Source: an uncultured Roseateles sp. (GTDB lineage: Bacteria; Pseudomonadota; Gammaproteobacteria; Burkholderiales; Burkholderiaceae). Taken from it: DNA of 64,000 nucleotides. Every line of letters begins with the position of its first letter. Positions within the stretch are counted from its first letter, which is position 1. The stretch lies in contig CAMPJJ010000004.1 in NCBI GenBank assembly GCA_946886855.1, positions 1 to 64,000 on the forward strand, given 5' to 3'. Positions 62,037 to 64,000 of this stretch are shown piece after piece. The position numbers were made by a program, and so were the translations under genes. The notes under the pieces are model-generated. The model had not been told where the DNA came from. It searched no databases and saw nothing but the letters and a program-made list of their open reading frames with translations.

Positions 62037-62960
62037 ATGTGCTACAGCGCCCGCATCCGCCAGGAGTGGAAGACCTTCTGCGCCCGACTGGGCGTGAAGA
62101 TCCCGCTGGCCGAATACATCGCGCTCTTCTGGGAGCGCGCCGACGGTCGCAAGCTGGCGATCCCCAAGACGATGGAGGCGTTGTTCGCGGACCCGCGCAC
62201 CGAGGAGGAGCAACGCGCCTGGGCGGCCATCGTCCGCTACCGCGCGACGCGGACGTCGGAGATCGAGCAGGAGCTCTTCGACCTGCGCCGCCGCGTCGCC
62301 GACGCCGACCGCAAGCTCGCCGCAAGAGCCACCAAGTCCGCCGAGGACAGCCGCCGCATCGCCACGAACAAGATCGAGCAGCGCCTGCGCTGGCTCGGCG
62401 ACCTGCGCCGAGACCCAGCGACCGAGGAGCAGGACGCGCGCATCTACCCTGGCTGGTACGTGCCCGTCATCGTCATGGAGAACGGGGAGCGCGTGCTCAA
62501 GCCGATGCGCTACCAGTGCCGCCCCGCCGGCAAGCCCGCCTTCTTCGACGCCAAATACCCCGGCACGTACAACGCGCGGCGCGACAGCCTCTCCGGCTTC
62601 TGGAAGGGCCAGTTCGGCGTGAGCCACGGCGTGATGGTCGCGGACGCGTTCTTCGAGGTCGTCGAGCGCGACGGCGCGAAGGCGGTGCTCGAGTTCCGTC
62701 CGCAGGGTCTCGGCGACATGCTGGTGGCCTGCCTGTGGTCGCGCTGGGAGGCGCCCGGGGAGCCGTCGCTGCTGTCCTTCGCGGCCATCACCGACGAGCC
62801 GCCGCCCGAGATCGCGGCCACCGGGCACGATCGCTGCGTGATCCCGATCAAGGAAGCCAACCTCGACGCGTGGCTGAATCCGCAAGGCGATCTGGCGGCC
62901 ATGCAACGCCTGCTCGACGACCGCGAGCGACCGTTCTACGAGCATCGGCTCGCGGCCTGA
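62037..62960 (+). CDS. SRAP (YedK/HMCES-like) family protein with helical insertion
   Basis: 307 residues. The start is placed at the ATG that makes Cys the second residue (M-C-Y-S-A-R), as in SRAP proteins where Cys2, freed by Met removal, forms a cross-link with abasic DNA. Further family-like pieces are T-Y-N-A-R-R-D-S-L (Asn), W-x-G-Q-F-G-V-S-H and A-T-G-H-D-R-C-V-I-P-I (catalytic His region). A charged helical stretch at about residues 60-130 is inserted compared with the roughly 220-residue YedK. The family protects abasic sites in single-stranded DNA. The variation around the Cys (C-Y-S-A rather than C-G-R) makes this a divergent member. No SOS box was identified upstream. Confidence 0.75.
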   Translation: MCYSARIRQEWKTFCARLGVKIPLAEYIALFWERADGRKLAIPKTMEALFADPRTEEEQRAWAAIVRYRATRTSEIEQELFDLRRRVADADRKLAARATKSAEDSRRIATNKIEQRLRWLGDLRRDPATEEQDARIYPGWYVPVIVMENGERVLKPMRYQCRPAGKPAFFDAKYPGTYNARRDSLSGFWKGQFGVSHGVMVADAFFEVVERDGAKAVLEFRPQGLGDMLVACLWSRWEAPGEPSLLSFAAITDEPPPEIAATGHDRCVIPIKEANLDAWLNPQGDLAAMQRLLDDRERPFYEHRLAA

Positions 62961-63034
62961 GCGCGTCGCTTCCCCGCGACCGACGAGGACGTCCTCTCTC
63001 GAGGAGCCGGACACGCGTGATAGCCTCGCGCCCC

Positions 63035-64000
63035 ATGTCCCAAGAGCGCCAAGAGCCACGAGAGCCACGAGAGCCACGAGAGCCACGAGAGCCACGAGAG
63101 CCCCTAGAGCCCCACGAGCTCCACAAGCCGACCGTCGACGACGCCCCCGCGCGCGCCTCGCTGCCCGAGGTGCTCCTGCTCGCCAGCGTCTTCGTCATCG
63201 CCGCCTGCGGGCTGGTCTACGAGCTGGCCGCCGGCGCGCTCGCGAGCTACCTGCTCGGCGACTCCGTCCTGCAGTTCTCGACCATCATCGGCGCCTACCT
63301 CTTCGCGATGGGCGTGGGGTCCTGGCTGTCGCGCTACATCGACCGGCAACTGGTCGCGCACTTCCTGCGGCTGGAGCTGCTGGTCGGCGTCATCGGCGGC
63401 CTGATGCCCGCCGCGCTCTTCACCGCGCACAGCCTGCTGCCGCCGTCCCAGGTCGCCGCCTTCCGCGTGCTGCTGTACGGGCTGGTGCTGCTGGTCGGCA
63501 CCCTCGTGGGCCTGGAGATCCCGCTGGTGATGCGCATCCTCAAGCGCCACTTCCGCCAGCGCTACGCGCTCAAGGAACTGGTGTCGCAGGTGCTGACCTT
63601 CGACTACCTGGGCGCGCTGCTGGTCGCCGTCGCCTTCCCGCTGCTGCTGGTGCCCCACCTCGGGCTGGTGCGCACCGGACTGTTCTTCGGACTGCTGAAC
63701 GTCGCCGTCGCGGTGTGGGCGCTGTGGCTGTTCCGCGCGGAACTGCGCGGCTGGCGGTCGCACGCGGTGACCTGCGCGGTCTCGATCGGGCTGCTGGCCG
63801 CGGCGATGGCCGGCGCCGACCGGCTCAGCACCTGGGCCGAGGACCGCTTCTACGGCGAGCAGATCGTTTTCAAGGAAAGCAGCAACTACCAGCGCATCGT
63901 CGTCACGCAGGGCGCTGCGGGCACGCGGCTGTTCCTCAACGGCAACCTGCAGTTCCACTCCCGCGACGAGTACCGCTATCACGAGGCCCTGGTGCATCCC
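63035..64000 (+). CDS. Membrane spermidine-synthase-like protein (3' truncated by window)
   Basis: Only the first 322 codons are visible. After an N-terminal Glu-Pro-Arg repeat tail come about seven transmembrane helices (residues 50-270; G-L-V-Y-E-L-A-A-G-A-L-A-S-Y-L-L-G-D-S near the first, and G-A-Y-L-F-A-M-G-V-G-S-W-L-S). This is the membrane domain of bacterial SpeE-like aminopropyltransferases. The catalytic domain begins at the end: F-K-E-S-S-N-Y-Q-R-I-V-V-T and L-F-L-N-G-N-L-Q-F-H-S-R-D-E-Y-R-Y-H-E-A, the polyamine/decarboxy-SAM site region. The ATG at 63035 has a GAG-rich leader but no clear Shine-Dalgarno. Confidence 0.87.
   Translation, partial: MSQERQEPREPREPREPREPREPLEPHELHKPTVDDAPARASLPEVLLLASVFVIAACGLVYELAAGALASYLLGDSVLQFSTIIGAYLFAMGVGSWLSRYIDRQLVAHFLRLELLVGVIGGLMPAALFTAHSLLPPSQVAAFRVLLYGLVLLVGTLVGLEIPLVMRILKRHFRQRYALKELVSQVLTFDYLGALLVAVAFPLLLVPHLGLVRTGLFFGLLNVAVAVWALWLFRAELRGWRSHAVTCAVSIGLLAAAMAGADRLSTWAEDRFYGEQIVFKESSNYQRIVVTQGAAGTRLFLNGNLQFHSRDEYRYHEALVHP
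63052..63105 (+). repeat. 9-bp tandem repeat coding Glu-Pro-Arg in the aminopropyltransferase N-terminus
   Basis: Five units of a 9-bp sequence reading AGAGCCACG, with a sixth diverged copy, keep the frame and encode a flexible charged N-terminal tail before the first helix. Loss or gain of units keeps the frame. Confidence 0.92.

Noticed and set aside
63052..63105. CRISPR array
   Set aside because: Repeats are 9 bp, in frame, without spacers; no cas genes occur in the window.

Overview
The window is a high-GC, densely coded stretch of bacterial chromosome. Gene content points to a betaproteobacterium of order Burkholderiales, most likely the Roseateles/Mitsuaria/Rubrivivax group. Clues are divergent pepA-holC and lptF-lptG, the lptG-sirohydrochlorin chelatase-CysB order, a tandem glycine riboswitch ahead of gcvT-gcvH-gcvP-sdaA, and a PrsK/PrsR/PrsT XrtA (PEP-CTERM) operon. 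The taxon is inferred from content and order only; no rRNA is present. Both ends cut genes: an FtsX-type permease at the left and a membrane spermidine-synthase-like protein at the right.

Layout. 1-8.2 kb: FtsX permease plus AttH/CrtC-like lipocalin protein, a degenerate GGDEF protein, a CHASE-PAS-GGDEF diguanylate cyclase, a GNAT acetyltransferase, MarC and an Lrp regulator. 8.2-16.6 kb: a large unknown protein with a phosphatase-like Cys loop, XerD, a DegP/HtrA protease with a clear terminator, a two-component pair, and a proline-rich unknown. 16.7-23 kb: tandem glycine riboswitch, gcvT, gcvH, gcvP and sdaA, together a glycine/serine catabolic unit. 23-25.5 kb: an orphan spore-coat-U protein and a DHA2 exporter. 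25.5-35.7 kb: a six-gene minus-strand operon (sugar phosphotransferase, prsK, prsR, prsT, FeeM-like acyltransferase fused to PilZ, secreted serine protease) belonging to the exopolysaccharide/protein-sorting system. 36.2-44.7 kb: a solitary branched-chain amino acid binding protein, holC, pepA, lptF, lptG, sirohydrochlorin chelatase, a CysB-family regulator and an aminotransferase. 44.8-51.1 kb: FimV-like protein, Crp/Fnr regulator, APH-like kinase, and a LysR/quinone oxidoreductase divergent pair. 51.1-52.9 kb: tRNA-Pro followed by a decayed IS1595-family element with both terminal repeats and a non-transposase passenger gene. 53-64 kb: LysR/old yellow enzyme divergent pair, GGDEF-EAL protein, OPT transporter, tRNA-Arg, secreted PLD nuclease, metallophosphoesterase, secreted unknown, SRAP protein and the truncated aminopropyltransferase.

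Themes. Cyclic-di-GMP recurs: one intact cyclase, one likely phosphodiesterase, one degenerate GGDEF protein and a PilZ domain inside the XrtA operon. Short in-frame or intergenic tandem repeats (7, 9, 11, 12 and 15 bp) are frequent. The points most worth follow-up are the acyltransferase-PilZ fusion with its protease partner, the phosphatase-like unknown, the IS1595 element with passenger gene, an 11-bp repeat array that makes three overlapping mini-ORFs running into the CysB-family start codon, and a palindromic dispersed repeat found downstream of two unrelated genes.
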